A stretch of DNA of 64,000 nucleotides from Incurvaria masculella (Eukaryota > Arthropoda > Insecta > Lepidoptera > Incurvariidae): assembly GCA_946894095.1 (NCBI GenBank), contig OX335646.2, positions 13,138,077-13,202,076 on the forward strand, given 5' to 3'. The translations under genes were made by a program, and so were the position numbers. This document shows, in pieces, positions 42,601 through 53,519 of this stretch. The notes beneath the pieces were generated by a model, which worked only from the letters and a program-made list of their open reading frames with translations, was not told the origin of the DNA and did not search any database. Within the stretch, counting starts at the first letter, position 1, and each line of letters starts with the position of its first letter.

Positions 42601-44507
42601 TCAAAAAATGGTTCATTTATAAACTTACTGCATTTGTATTATGTTACAGAGACTCACGTGGGTTGCTGAATGTTGAACTTCAAGACAATCCTCTTCAAAA
42701 CGTTGAAGGCCCTTTCCTGGTATCCAGTACATTGCAGTTTCTGGATATTAGTAACTGTCAGATATCGATCATAAATCCTCACTTTTTCGACAACATAACA
42801 TCATTAACAACTCTGGATTTGTCTCGAAATCCTTTGCAAGTGTTAGAGGCAGGTACATTCAATCAGCTTACAGGATTAGATACACTAAAATTAAATGATT
42901 GTAAATTGTCTACCATTTCAGTAGATTCCTTTGCTTTTCTGAGTGTTTTAAAGAACTTAGAACTGGCTGGTAATTATTTGGTAAACAGTGACTGGACAGA
43001 AATTTTGGGTAAATTATCAAGATTAGAAAACCTTAACCTTCGCAAATCCAAGATTACAACATTAGCCGATGACGCATTTTCAAATGCCACTTATTTGGTT
43101 ACATTAATTCTTGCTGATAATGAGCTGAGAGATTTGGACGTAGCCACAACTCTTGGGAACAGTCTGCAGCACTTAGAACTGCTAGATTTGTCGAATTGCA
43201 ATATTCAAGGACCCCTTTCCGGAGAAGCGTTCGCAAACGCAACAAGGCTTAAGATCCTTTACCTCTCTGGAAATCCTCTTTTTGTGGCCGATCTGAAGGA
43301 GGCAATCGAACCATTGCCAAGATTAGAAAGACTTTTCCTGAGTAACTGCGGATTACGCAGTCTACCTGACAATTTCAACGTGTTTGACAACCTGCAAGAG
43401 CTTGATATATCATACAACCCTCTTGTAAATGCATTCACAAAGCTTTTGGCCCCATTAGACAAACTGGAATATCTCAACATGGGCTACAGTAATTTATCGT
43501 ACATTGGTCCGGATACATTCTCGAAAATGACCTCGATGAGAAAATTGATTTTGTCTGGCAATGACATAAGTGCTTTAGAGGCAGGGTTATTTGGTAATTT
43601 AACTCAATTGACGAGTCTTGAGCTAGAGTTCTGTGGGCTGAAAAGACCAGTCAATGCAAATGCATTCTTTAAAAACTTTACATACACCGATCTGAGAGAA
43701 CTTAAATTAGCCGGAAATCCTCTTGTTGTTCCAAAAAGTGGAGCGTTATTTCCAAAGCAACTCTCTCAAATAACCAGCCTGGATCTAAGCAACTGTAACA
43801 TTACCGAACTTAATAATGAAGCTTTTAAATCAACCACTAATTTGACAAATTTGAATTTGTCTGGAAACCGGCTCAATTCCGAACCTGGTAGTCTTGCTTT
43901 CTTAGATATTTTGGAGGATTTGGAAAATATTAATCTAAGTAACAATAATTTGACTACAATAAATCCTCAAATATTCATCAACAATCCAAAAGTACATTCC
44001 TTGAATTTAGTAGGCAATCCATTCAAATGTGACTGTAAAATCGCCGAAATGTGGGATTGGGCAAACATGGTAAAGGGAGATTTGGACGTCCTGGTCGGAG
44101 CAAAGAGTGCTGCTCAGGACATAGTGCTCAAAGGAAACAAAAAGAAGAAGAGCTTACTGTGCCACTACGACCAGAATCAGCTCCGCAACATGACATCAAG
44201 CAACCGAACGGTTCCGGGTAGAAGACCTTTTATCAAGCCGAGAGAGCTGACGGCCTCGAACCGGACTTGGGCGAAGTATGTGAGGGAGTCGGGCTGCGAA
44301 CCGGTTGTGAAGATTTTGAGGCCCGTGGCTCTGGTGGGGCACATCCCGGCGGGGTCTGACATCTGGAGCGGATTGGGCGTGACGGCGGCTTCCGGAGTTC
44401 TGGCGGGACTCGCCGTGCTGTTGGGAGTTGGTGTCGTGTTGATGACGTTGCGCCTTAGGAAACGACAAGCAGTTGTAGATACAGAGAGAACGAGGAAATA
44501 CAGATAA
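39261..44507 (+). CDS. Leucine-rich repeat type I transmembrane protein, two coding exons
   Basis: Exons 39261-39649 and 42650-44507 join AT|A across a GT-AG intron to give 748 residues. A signal peptide (KLGLIIFAWLLSQASS) is followed by an LRRNT cysteine cap (CPDECDCHYFRINWVTDC). About 22 LRRs follow, three in exon 1 and the rest in exon 2 (for example LTTLDLSRNPLQVL, LELLDLSNCNIQ). An LRRCT cap starts NPFKCDCKIAEMWDW. The membrane segment is VLAGLAVLLGVGVVLMTL and the basic tail has 18 residues. There is no TIR, kinase or Ig domain, so Toll and kekkon are excluded; Connectin/Tartan-like adhesion roles are possible but not shown. Several NxS/T sites suggest glycosylation. I chose the second ATG, which starts directly before the signal peptide with a better context; 39237 is in frame upstream. 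Possible poly(A) signals are at 44680 and 45323. Confidence 0.88.
40288..40472 (+). mobile_element. Young 5'-truncated SINE in the LRR intron
   Basis: A clean copy of the body from GATGGTCGAAGCGGCAATGA to ATTAGCCATCCATGTCCAGT, then a homopolymer of about 22 A. The long pure A tail suggests recent insertion. Confidence 0.75.
41040..41589. mobile_element. Palindromic long-TIR MITE, copy 2
   Basis: The same element as 17037-17571: AGGAGGTCGCGACAAAAATG at the left, ATGTCGTGACCTCCC at the right, and the same AT-rich centre with GCATGAAAGTATCAATACAT. It sits in the LRR intron. Confidence 0.75.
41639..41959 (+). repeat. (GACG)n interspersed element, second full copy
   Basis: CGCGAGTCGGACTCGCACAC, GAAGGGTTCCGTAACATCGT, then a long (GACG/GATG)n run at 41825-41925 and GGCTTAGTAATAGGGTACGG to the end. 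Starts just after the MITE in the LRR intron. Confidence 0.8.
42113..42478 (-). mobile_element. Full-length tRNA-headed SINE in the LRR intron
   Basis: The minus strand starts AGGGGCTAGCGGATTTTCC with a B-box-like GGTTCACATCCTTG. The central TTCTCTTCCTGAGCTGGATA and the body ATTACGTGTTTTCCATCCAG follow, ending TTAGCCATCCATGTCAGGTT. Confidence 0.65.
42650..44507 (+). CDS. LRR gene coding exon 2
   Basis: The acceptor ATGTTACAG precedes AGACTCACG. It encodes about 19 LRRs, the LRRCT cap, transmembrane segment and short tail to TAA at 44505-44507. The first 1.4 kb is AT-rich while the last ~350 bp (membrane segment and stem) is strongly GC-rich. Confidence 0.9.
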
Positions 44508-45696
44508 TCAATGGTTCGAAAGCTTTGTGGCCAAGTATTCGCAACTTTGCATTAGCTGCTACGTCTTCTTACTAACCCGTATTAAGAAAATGTAAAAAAT
44601 ATATATAATAAGAAATGCGTGTTGACCCGCAAATTAATATGTATGTGCAGGGTATTTTTGACAGCATAAAAACGATTTCATTAAAGAATGTAAATAATTG
44701 TGTAAGAAAATGTAACTAGAAAATACAATCAACAGTATAGCGCGATGGAGTGCTCGGTAGCATTACTAAATCTTTCCTGCTCAGTGACAGAACACTTTTT
44801 GCATGAGCTTACTTCAAGGCTAAAATTAAAAAATCCTTTGTTTTTTATCTCTGTTGGTTTATGAGAAAAGTGTTACTACGATTTACATATGTATAATCTG
44901 AGTCTTATACGCGGGAGCGAGAGACGTGTCCTACCCTTATTTTCGTAATTTTTTTGTCTTCAAGTTTAAAAACCATACCAGAGAGCACCTGTCAAAACTT
45001 AGTTAGAGATTAGCACCGGACTAACCATACAAAAACCGGTTTAGTCCGCGGATTAAAGTTAGTCCGCCCACTCTGAATACAGCTGTACGTATTTTGAAAC
45101 GAGAAATAGAACGTCTGACTTGATTAATTTGTATTGTATTGCAAACAACCTGTACCTATGTATTGTACACCATAAAATGAAACATATCAACTAATCCTTT
45201 TGGGCGCGTCGTCCATAGAAGTAAATTCGAGATAATATATTCAGCAAATTCTGATTTTAGCATGTAATATATCATTACGGGTGCATCGCATCAGCAAAAA
45301 ATCTATTTCACAGGCAATGTTTAATAAAGTTTATGAGCAGAAATATTTATGAATTAGTATTAGCGCTTTTTGAAATTTGCATACAATGTTTTTGATTGAA
45401 ATTGTTTAGTGGGTTCTAATAGTTCCTAGTCGATGTATGTTATAAACAGTCGCTTCTTTGTAAATATCGATAAGTTGACATGATTACAACGTAAAATAAT
45501 TAAATTAGTTTTTTTTCATAGTAAACATTTTCTAAGTACGGGTCTAACATACATGTCACATGCTATTATTTTACGATTACGTAAACGTAAAATAATTTGT
45601 CGAACAACAGTGAACATCTGAACAAATATATGTAGCGTACTTTTTAGCCTCAAACTTTTTCGTACTAAACTGGACTTATTCCAAGGAATGTTATAT
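44508..45696. other. 3' flank of the LRR gene
   Basis: 3' UTR and downstream DNA. Apart from the small MITE at 44975-45088 nothing is recognised. Confidence 0.45.
44975..45088 (+). repeat. Small MITE (~115 bp), copy 2
   Basis: GAGAGCACCTGTCAAAACTT, ACCATACAAAAACCGGTTTA and AGTCCGCCCACTCTGAAT are the inverted counterpart of 22268-22390. Confidence 0.6.
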
Positions 45697-45870
45697 GTAT
45701 GTATGTATAATCGATAGTGAAGCAAGGATAAATTAATAAAAGAAAGAACCGAGTAACTTTACGAATATACTGCAAGGCTTGACCCGAACCAGCAAAATAT
45801 ACTGTTCGCCGGTATTACGTCTACCAATTTCGCCATCTGATTATACAAACCATAATTTGGAATTCTCATA
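45697..45870 (-). mobile_element. tRNA-like SINE, copy 2
   Basis: The minus strand has GATGGCGAAATTGGTAGACG and GCTGGTTCGGGTCAAGC (A and B boxes), then ATATTCGTAAAGTTACTCGG and the tail CCTTGCTTCACTATCGATTA with an ATACATACATA end. The same tail terminates the chimeric retrocopy at 3970-4260. Confidence 0.6.
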
Positions 45871-45954
45871 TCAAATTCCTTCCATTTGCTTGTGCCGTGT
45901 GATTGTGGCATGTAAAAATAATTCAATTTCTTTTCTTTATTTCACTAAGAAATT

Positions 45955-46012
45955 CGTCGGACGTGGTTCAAGCAAAACTGTAGGTCCTTACTTACTAGGT
46001 GGTTTATGCGGC
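45955..46012 (+). repeat. SINE promoter-proximal scrap
   Basis: CGTCGGACGTGGTTCAAGC, ACTGTAGGTCCTTACTTACT and AGGTGG match the segment preceding the body in other SINE copies. Confidence 0.5.
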
Positions 46013-46394
46013 ATATGGCGCACGCCAAAACCTCACAAAAAATGCGACCGACGACGCCCATGAGCTTTCAGACTTTCTTAGGGCCTGCGAAAACCATGCC
46101 GGCCGACCAGGTGCTTCTTCACACCATGTTCGAAGGACCCCAGGTAGTACTTTGAAGGAAAACTTCGGCAGGGATTCGATTCCATAGTTTACCGACACTG
46201 TAATGGGTGAATTCTCTTCCAATTCCGCGTTATGCGGTGGTAGAAAGGGGAGGGTAGGTAGTAGTGCGGTAGTAGGGTTAATCCCGTCCATGCGTCCCAT
46301 CTGTACTAGTACTGAACTACGGATCCTAAATGCTCAGCCGCCATGCTCGTTATTTCTTTGAAAGATTAGGTCAGATATAAGGCTATCCATCAAA

Positions 46395-46532
46395 TAATGG
46401 AAGTGATCTACAGAAAATTAAAGTGGCAATGGGCTGGCCATGTATGCCACAGGCCGATGGAGCCAACGAGTATGGAGTGGACACCACGTACCGGAGAGCG
46501 TTGTACAGGACGCCCAGTGACTAGTTTGTAGG
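46395..46532 (+). pseudogene. RTE-type LINE ORF C-terminus scrap
   Basis: Reads IYRKLKWQWAGHVCHRP, EWTPRTGERCTGRPVT, the WAGH..R and RP..GKR..GRP motif found at the C-terminus of RTE-clade proteins. Very short and decayed. Confidence 0.6.
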
Positions 46533-46539
46533 CGTGTTT

Positions 46540-46632
46540 AATGTAAATGAACATGGGTGAAGGACTAGTACCACAGCTACCATCATGGCATGAGCCAAAC
46601 ATACCGAATTCCCGAGGAATTTGGACCCATGT
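46540..46632 (-). repeat. SINE 3' end fragment
   Basis: ACTAGTACCACAGCTACCAT, GAGCCAAACATACCGAATTC are diverged reverse-complement SINE tail landmarks. Confidence 0.5.
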
Positions 46633-47126
46633 TAAGCTTACCTTCCTTTCATGAGCACGCGGACCATTTTTAACTGCTGTAATGGCTGGCTGAGCTGTGC
46701 TGAGAGAGGGCGTATGCGCCGAGCTGTATTGTGAGAGGGCGTATGCGCCAAGCTGTATGCTGGAAAGAGACAGCGCTATTTCAAAGGCTGCCCATTGGTC
46801 GAGGTGAAGAAGGCGATAGCACAACATCCGCCGCCGGAGCATATACAAGATGCCACCGAACGGAATCTTCCTCTCTTTTCCCTTATCGCAGCTTGCCTGC
46901 CGCTTCCTGTATTGTTTGTATAAGTGAAATAAATCATTTATCAGAGATTTTGTGCACTCATTACACTACGTATCGACAGTCACTTAATCCAATGCTCGTT
47001 GGCCAGACATACATATGTAGCATCACGCCTTTTTTCCGGATGGGTGGACAGAGATGATAGAGCACTTCCTTCGCTCACTCCACAGACACATCGTATTGTA
47101 GATGCTGGGGCTTAACTGCTGTGTAC

Positions 47127-50100
47127 TGTAATGGGACCAACCTATTCAAAATAAATATTAAATCATTTACAGCAGAAGAGACATACATACATTTCGAATA
47201 CAAAACTAGTTTGTATCGAAATAAATACATCTTTAATACTTTTGATATTACCTCACTCAGTAAATAATAAAACATAATTTATTCTAAAGAATTTTATAAA
47301 AGTTATTAGAGATATTGAACTCCACATAAATAATAATGATTTGGTGATTATGGCGATAACGCTACATTAGTTGTTAATACATACATAGGTCAATATAAAT
47401 GCTTTGTTTACGTCAACGCACCTGCGGATTTGCGTTGTTTGGTTATACCTATCGTTCATGCGACGACACGCAGCGAAAGCATTCGTGCCTCGGATGCCGC
47501 TTGCGCAGGACGACTACCAGTGCGTCCGCGCCGCCGCGCGCCATAGTTGTTTGTTTACTATCGCGAGTGTGAAACTGTAGCAGAATTACGTGAGTCGATT
47601 ATTACTCTTTATTATTTCTTTCTAAATCAAAGCACTATTTAATTGGAAGTTATTGAATTAAACCATTTATTTATGGTTTGGCCAAAGTTTAACATTGAAA
47701 GGAAGCATTTGTTTCGTTGGTTAAATGCTAACGGATATTATATTGTGACTATATTTAATTGGTTATAACAATAGACAAGGCATTATTAACGTAACCTTAG
47801 ATTTAAGACGTTGTGTATCGAGCATTCGGGAGACGTGAGTGGGTTTTTAGCTTGTTTTATTAATCTGGATTCGTTTCGAACTTTCATGAAGTAATTAGTT
47901 AAGACTAGAAACATGTGATCAACTGGATGATACTAGACGAAGCTTGTGAGAATTCATTAGCAGTTAGTTATCTTTTCAAATTCAAAATCAACGTGGAGTC
48001 TAAATGCTTCCAGTATTCTTAATTAAGATAATCCCACCCAAAAAAGTCAACCAAACCTCATAGCTTTGAAATGTTGATTTATTAATGTTAGAATGGATTC
48101 AAAATAATAAAATTTGCTTCAAAGTTATATGTATACATTATTTTGATATTTGAAATTGTAAGATTGTGAGGTACGGTTGATGTAGTGTAGACGCTGACTG
48201 AAAGGTTCGGAAGTTATCTTGTTTTGGCATTCGGAGTAATTGAGGCAGAGATTAGTTAGATATAAGTAAATTTGCGATTGGAAGATGCACATAACTTAAA
48301 ATACATCATATCAGCCAATCCTTTTTGGAAGAAGGCGTAATGGTGTATACATGTTGGTGTTGGACAAGCTATTATCTTTGAAGGGTTCACCAACTTGTGC
48401 GTCTACCATCCTAGGCCTGGCTGCACCTAAATAGGTACAGCACTAAGTTTTCATCCAGATAAATTTAACTTATTTTCACCTTAGACATTCATAATGAATG
48501 TTTGTTTACACCTAATTGAATAGAAGAATAAACCATATTTACAGTTACTGACTGTTTCTGTTATAGGAAGCATATTGCTTTACATTTACATAGATTTATG
48601 TTTTTGTAGCCTGCCTACAATACCCAAATGAATCGCATGAAACAAGATACAAAGAAACCAGATTATTTCTGATAGGATCAGTCTACCCATGTGATGCCGA
48701 TACACCGAATTATAAAAGGTAGTGCTGAAATAAGTTAAATTTACTATAGATCAGATTGTTTATTGTTTTACTTAATAATCATGTTGTGATTAATCCGAGT
48801 TAGGTAGTTGAAAATAAGTAAATTTATGTGATGAATGATTAACCGTGAGCTAGATATAAGTAACCGTATATGTTTACGGATTTCTATGAGTTTAACGTGG
48901 CGAACTGTCGTTCAAGAAGGTTGTATGAATGTTGGACGAATTAAGGGGATTTTAGACTCGGAAAAATCACATCTAATACATTGTTGTTTTCTTGAGTTTT
49001 GGTTACATTTCGGTGCTACCTTATTTAAATTGCAATTGCCTTGATCTATTGTTGAAGTTTCCTATTCTCTTTAAAAACAGAATAACAATATAAACAGGGG
49101 AGATCATATTTTGACTATCCTAGTGTCGATGAGGGTTTACATAAATACAAAGTATAACTTCCATTGTTTACAAATTATCATAAATGTTATTAAGCCTACA
49201 AACACCGGGCCATACCGAAGTTGGTCAAACTTTAAATATATATGTGTACATCTTATGCGGTATGTATTCAGGGTTTTGGGAATAGAGCCGTTGTTGTAAT
49301 ACACAAGGTACAAACGGATGGGTTAGGTATATAATTCATCAACATTCGAGACCTAACTACAGGTCAGCTTAGTATTGAATGGTGCTTTGATTTTAGAGAT
49401 GAGTAGGGGTGATATGAATACCATCTAAACTGAGAACCTCGTTCCAGAGCTAGTTGGAAATTAATATAAAATTACTATACCAAGATAATGTTACTGTCAT
49501 CGTTGAACGTTTTGACATATTTTTGCATTGGATGCGAATGTAAATGTTCTATTTCTATGAGTGGTTGTTTAAATGCCGTATCAACTTTAATATAATATAA
49601 TAAATCTAGTAAAGACTAATCAATCTATTATCTTCTCTTACTGTGTACTGAGCCTTTAAAAGAGATTTAATGGGTTTTAAAATATATTGCCAAATGGGTT
49701 GCTGACACTGTGTATTGAGCCATGGAGCAAGCATTTGGTAAGGTTGTCTAATAAAGACTGATTGATCTATTATCATCTCTTACTGTGTATTGAGCCTTTA
49801 AAAGAGTTTTAATGGGTTTTAAAATATATTGCCAAATGGTTTGCTGACACTGTGTATTGAGCCATGGAGCAAGCATTTGGTAAGGTGGTCTTATAAAGAC
49901 TAATTCATCTATTATCTTCTCTTACTGTGTATTGAGCCTTTAAAAGAGATTTAATGGATTTTATTACTACATTGATTTGCTATTATTGCGCATTTAGCCC
50001 CTGATTAAAGTGTTTATGCAGCCTATTCTCCTTAATCTATTATGTTGGCTGAACTGATGTTAAAACACATTTTATGATCAGTATATAAGCTAACCATTCA

Positions 50101-50812
50101 TATAAATATGCCGGAAATACTCATCATCAGTACGTATAATAACCTTCAATATGTCAATTTATCTATTGGTGAACTAAGGCGTTACAGGTCACCGCGATTC
50201 GAATAATTGACTTCCTATTACTCTGGGTTGTTTGTTGCACTCAAAATAGTCGTGGATAAATGTATTATCATTATTAAGAAATACTTATAACTTTCTAATG
50301 TGGGCCCACAACTTCCAATTTTAAATAAATGATTGAACAATATCTAAAGTTTACGACATTGATCGGTTATATAAGAATTAGGACCCATTCAATACGGTTT
50401 GAATCGATTACATATATCAGTGTCGGATATACGTGAGTGTCGATGGCCATTGAGAGGCTCTTTTAGAGTCTAAGGGATCCCTTAAGCGAGCATCCAAAAT
50501 CACAAGCTTTGGAGTCCGACACTGTATATTCAGAATTCAATGAATCTGATAAGTGCACATGACGATTCATTGAAAGTAAATTTCATGAACCAAATCTGAC
50601 ATGTACATCTTACAATGACATTGTCTATCGATAAAAGGTTTCCTAAAATAATTATGACCATGTGAAGTAAATAATAAACTCTATGAAATATAATTTGACG
50701 ATTTAGCTTGAATCTGAACGTCTACGGAAATGTAGGATCCTCAGATGATTACGTTGCCATTTATGTAAGAGTCCGGCCGGAAAAGTTTATTGTAGGAGGT
50801 GGATTCATTACA
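47127..50812. repeat. Left LTR, 3,686 bp
   Basis: It starts TGTAATGGGACC and ends GGATTCATTACA. It contains a GC-rich core at about 47420-47580, donor-like sites ACGTGAGT at 47588 and 47833, an acceptor-like site TTCTGTTATAG near 48568, and the 142-bp tandem array at 49611-49962. Short frames inside show no family features. Confidence 0.85.
49611..49962. repeat. 142-bp tandem repeat, 2.5 units, in the left LTR
   Basis: The unit AAAGACTAAT...TCTCTTACTGTGTA, GAGCCTTTAAAAGAG starts at 49611, 49753 and 49895. Each unit also contains a second, shorter internal echo (TGTGTATTGAGCC twice). Confidence 0.85.
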
Positions 50813-51284
50813 ATTTGTTACCAAAGTGACCAGGATAGGTAGTGTTATTGATATTAAGAATATATAATATATGTACAATAATAATAATATATGATAATTA
50901 ATATACGAATTAAAATTATATTTAAATGTAAACTGTTAACATAAATGGTTCTCAGTTATTATAATTTGATAAGATTGAATTCCATTTCGATTTATTTCAT
51001 ATTGATACAACTATAATTATTGGCTTGAAATCGAAGAGTAGGTAAGTCTCACGGGGCGTGAAGACTAATGTTGATTTCGGGGCGAGATGTTATCTCGTTC
51101 CTTAAAATAATAAAATACTTTTAAATCGAGTCATAGAGTAATAAATTTTCGTATTACTCCATTTTGTTGCAAGGGTTAAGGAATGTAATAGAAGTTCAGA
51201 GGTCCTACTGAATTTCTTAACGTGCATGTAGTTAGAGGTGACTTATTGTCGACCTCAATTAAAACTGTAGGTCCCCCTTCCTAT
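50813..51284. other. Start of the LARD-like interior, AT-rich
   Basis: No coding frame. Two CGGGGCG words occur at about 51053 and 51078, resembling the motif repeated in the following array. No tRNA primer complement starting TGG is seen directly after the LTR. Confidence 0.5.
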
Positions 51285-53100
51285 TTACTAGGTGGTAGGG
51301 TTGCTTATGCCAGGTTGTTGACATGAATTGAGTGAGCGATGGTCGAAGCGGTAGTTTAATGTAGCTGTAAATTATAAGGCGGATCCTTACATGTCACCTA
51401 GTGTTCATGTGGTGTGTTGAACTGGTATCATGACAATGAATACGGTATAAGCTGGTCATGTCCAGGTACAGAAACACTTAGCGGACCAACTGTTATGTTG
51501 GATACTGATTATAATGATAGATTTATAGATTGTATTTAATAATGTATAAGTCGATCGCGGGGCGACATTCGATAAGTTTTGTCACAGAATAAGTAGCACG
51601 TTCATCGTTGCAACGTAAATAAATTTATGTGTTGTTTTAGCTGGTAGCAACGGCAATGACAATTGTCCGTCTTTTCTATTCAGTTCAATGTAGTGTATTT
51701 TTCACAAGGAAGGTCCTAGTATGGCACCTACATTGTTCTGTAAGGTGTTAGACTATTTTCATGAGAGTAGGTGTGGTACTAACTGTGCTTGTCAAGTGAC
51801 GGAAAACATTTGGCAAACCTAATTTTGTATCCTGAATGTAGCGATAGATTCATTGAGTTTAAATGATTATATACAATAATATATCGTAATAACATGTCAC
51901 CTAGTGTTCATGTGGTGTGTTGAACTGGTATCATGACAATGAATACGGTATAAGCTGGTCATGTCCAGGTACAGAAACACTTAGCGGACCAACTGTTATG
52001 TTGGATACTGATTATAATGATAGATTTATAGATTGTATTTAATAATGTATAAGTCGATCGCGGGGCGAGATTCGATAATATTTTATCACAGAAAAGTTGC
52101 ACATTTATCGTTGCAACTGAAATAAATGTATGTATTGTTTTAGCTGGTCAAAGTGGCAATGGACCTTGTCCGTGTTTTATGTCTAGTTCAACATAGTGGG
52201 GAAGTCTTGGCATAGTACATACTTTCTATGAGGTGTATTACACTAATGTAATGACAGTAGGTGTGGTATTAAGTGTTACGTTCAGTTACAAAAACATTTT
52301 CGCAAGCCCAACTGTCATATAAGATTCTATTTAATAATGTATCTGTCGATCTCGGGGCGAGGCTTGACAATCTTTTATAACAAAATAAGTTGCACGTTAT
52401 CGTTACAACTTAAAATTGATGTATGTATTCATTTAGCTAGTCAAAGCGACAATTAACATTGTCGGTGTTTTCTAACCAGTTTAACATCTCGGGGAGATTT
52501 GACAATCTTTTATAACAGAATAAGTTGCACGTTTATCTTTACAACTTTAATTCATGTATTTAGCTTGTTAAAGTGACAATTAACATTGTCCGGGTTTATA
52601 TCCACTTCAACATATTGAGGAGGTCCTAGCATGGTACCTACTTTTCGTGAGGTGTATTACACTAGTGCAATAACAGTAGGTGTAGTATTAAATGTTTATG
52701 TTCAGTCACAAAAACATTTTCGCAAGCCCAACTGTCATATAAGATTCTATTTTAATAATGTATCCGTCGATCTCTTATAACAAAATAAGTTGCACGTTTA
52801 TCGTTACAACTTAAATTGATGTATGTATTGATTTAGCTAGTCAAAGCGACACTGAACATTGTCGGTGTTTTCTAACCAGTTCAATATAGTGGGAGGTCCT
52901 GGCTTGGCACCTACTATCCGTGAGATGTGTTAGACTAACAGAAGTTGTGGTATTAAGTTTTTATGTCATAACTGTCATATTAGATTCTATTCAATAATGT
53001 ATATGTCAATCTCGAGGCGAGATTCGACAATCCTTTTATCACAGAAAAGTTCCACGTTCATCGTCGTAAATAGGAATAAATGTTTGTATTGTTTTAGTTA
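51285..53100 (+). repeat. Tandem array of SINE-body-derived units inside the LARD-like element
   Basis: Units start near 51640, 52143, 52436, 52563 and 52836, most about 270-300 bp apart, one enlarged (503 bp) and one shortened (127 bp). Each unit has SINE-body words (GTCAAAGCGACAATTAACAT, TGTCGGTGTTTTCTAACCAG, GGTCCTGGCTTGGCACCTAC) followed by a non-SINE spacer. The spacer includes TTCTATTTAATAATGTAT, GATCTCGGGGCGAG and AAGTTGCACGTTTATCGTT. A 177-bp block is repeated exactly (51389-51565 and 51892-52068). Confidence 0.7.
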
Positions 53101-53384
53101 TGTTTCCCTACACACTTTGAAATACAAAACCATATAGTATCTTGATTCATTTCATTTATCTACTATTTTTACAAGTATATACTATCAAGCTACTTCTCCG
53201 AAGAGGAGATGGTGGAAAGCCATTCGTTATAATTGCAGCATACTTCATTCACTTACATATTTTGCAGATAGGTATAACTTCTTACAAGCTGTATTTACGT
53301 CTGCTAGTTATTTGATCTTTACGAAATGCTTTGTCAGCCTAATATGGTTTATTGTTTCGGAATCATTACCATGCAGGCATAGAA

Positions 53385-53472
53385 ATATTTCATTATAAAT
53401 AGGTACACACAACATTTCATTATAAATAGGTACACACAACATTTTATTACAAATAGGTACACACATCACATA
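53385..53472. repeat. 27-bp tandem repeat, about 3 copies
   Basis: AGGTACACACAACATTTCAT and TATAAAT recur at 53401, 53428 and 53455. Confidence 0.75.
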
Positions 53473-53519
53473 AGCCGACGAATAAATTTTTACATACAAT
53501 AAGCACAACTAAATAATAC

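Noticed and set aside
48835..49044. 69-aa frame in the LTR (repeated at 57147)
   Set aside because: It is identical in both LTRs because the LTRs are identical; there is no domain, no codon signal and no similarity I recognise.
50813..50832. tRNA primer-binding site after the left LTR
   Set aside because: The sequence ATTTGTTACCAAAGTGACC does not start with TGG and I cannot match it to a tRNA 3' end, so I do not call one.
53385..53472. CRISPR-like regular repeat
   Set aside because: It is a 27-bp head-to-tail tandem with no spacers, in a eukaryotic genome.
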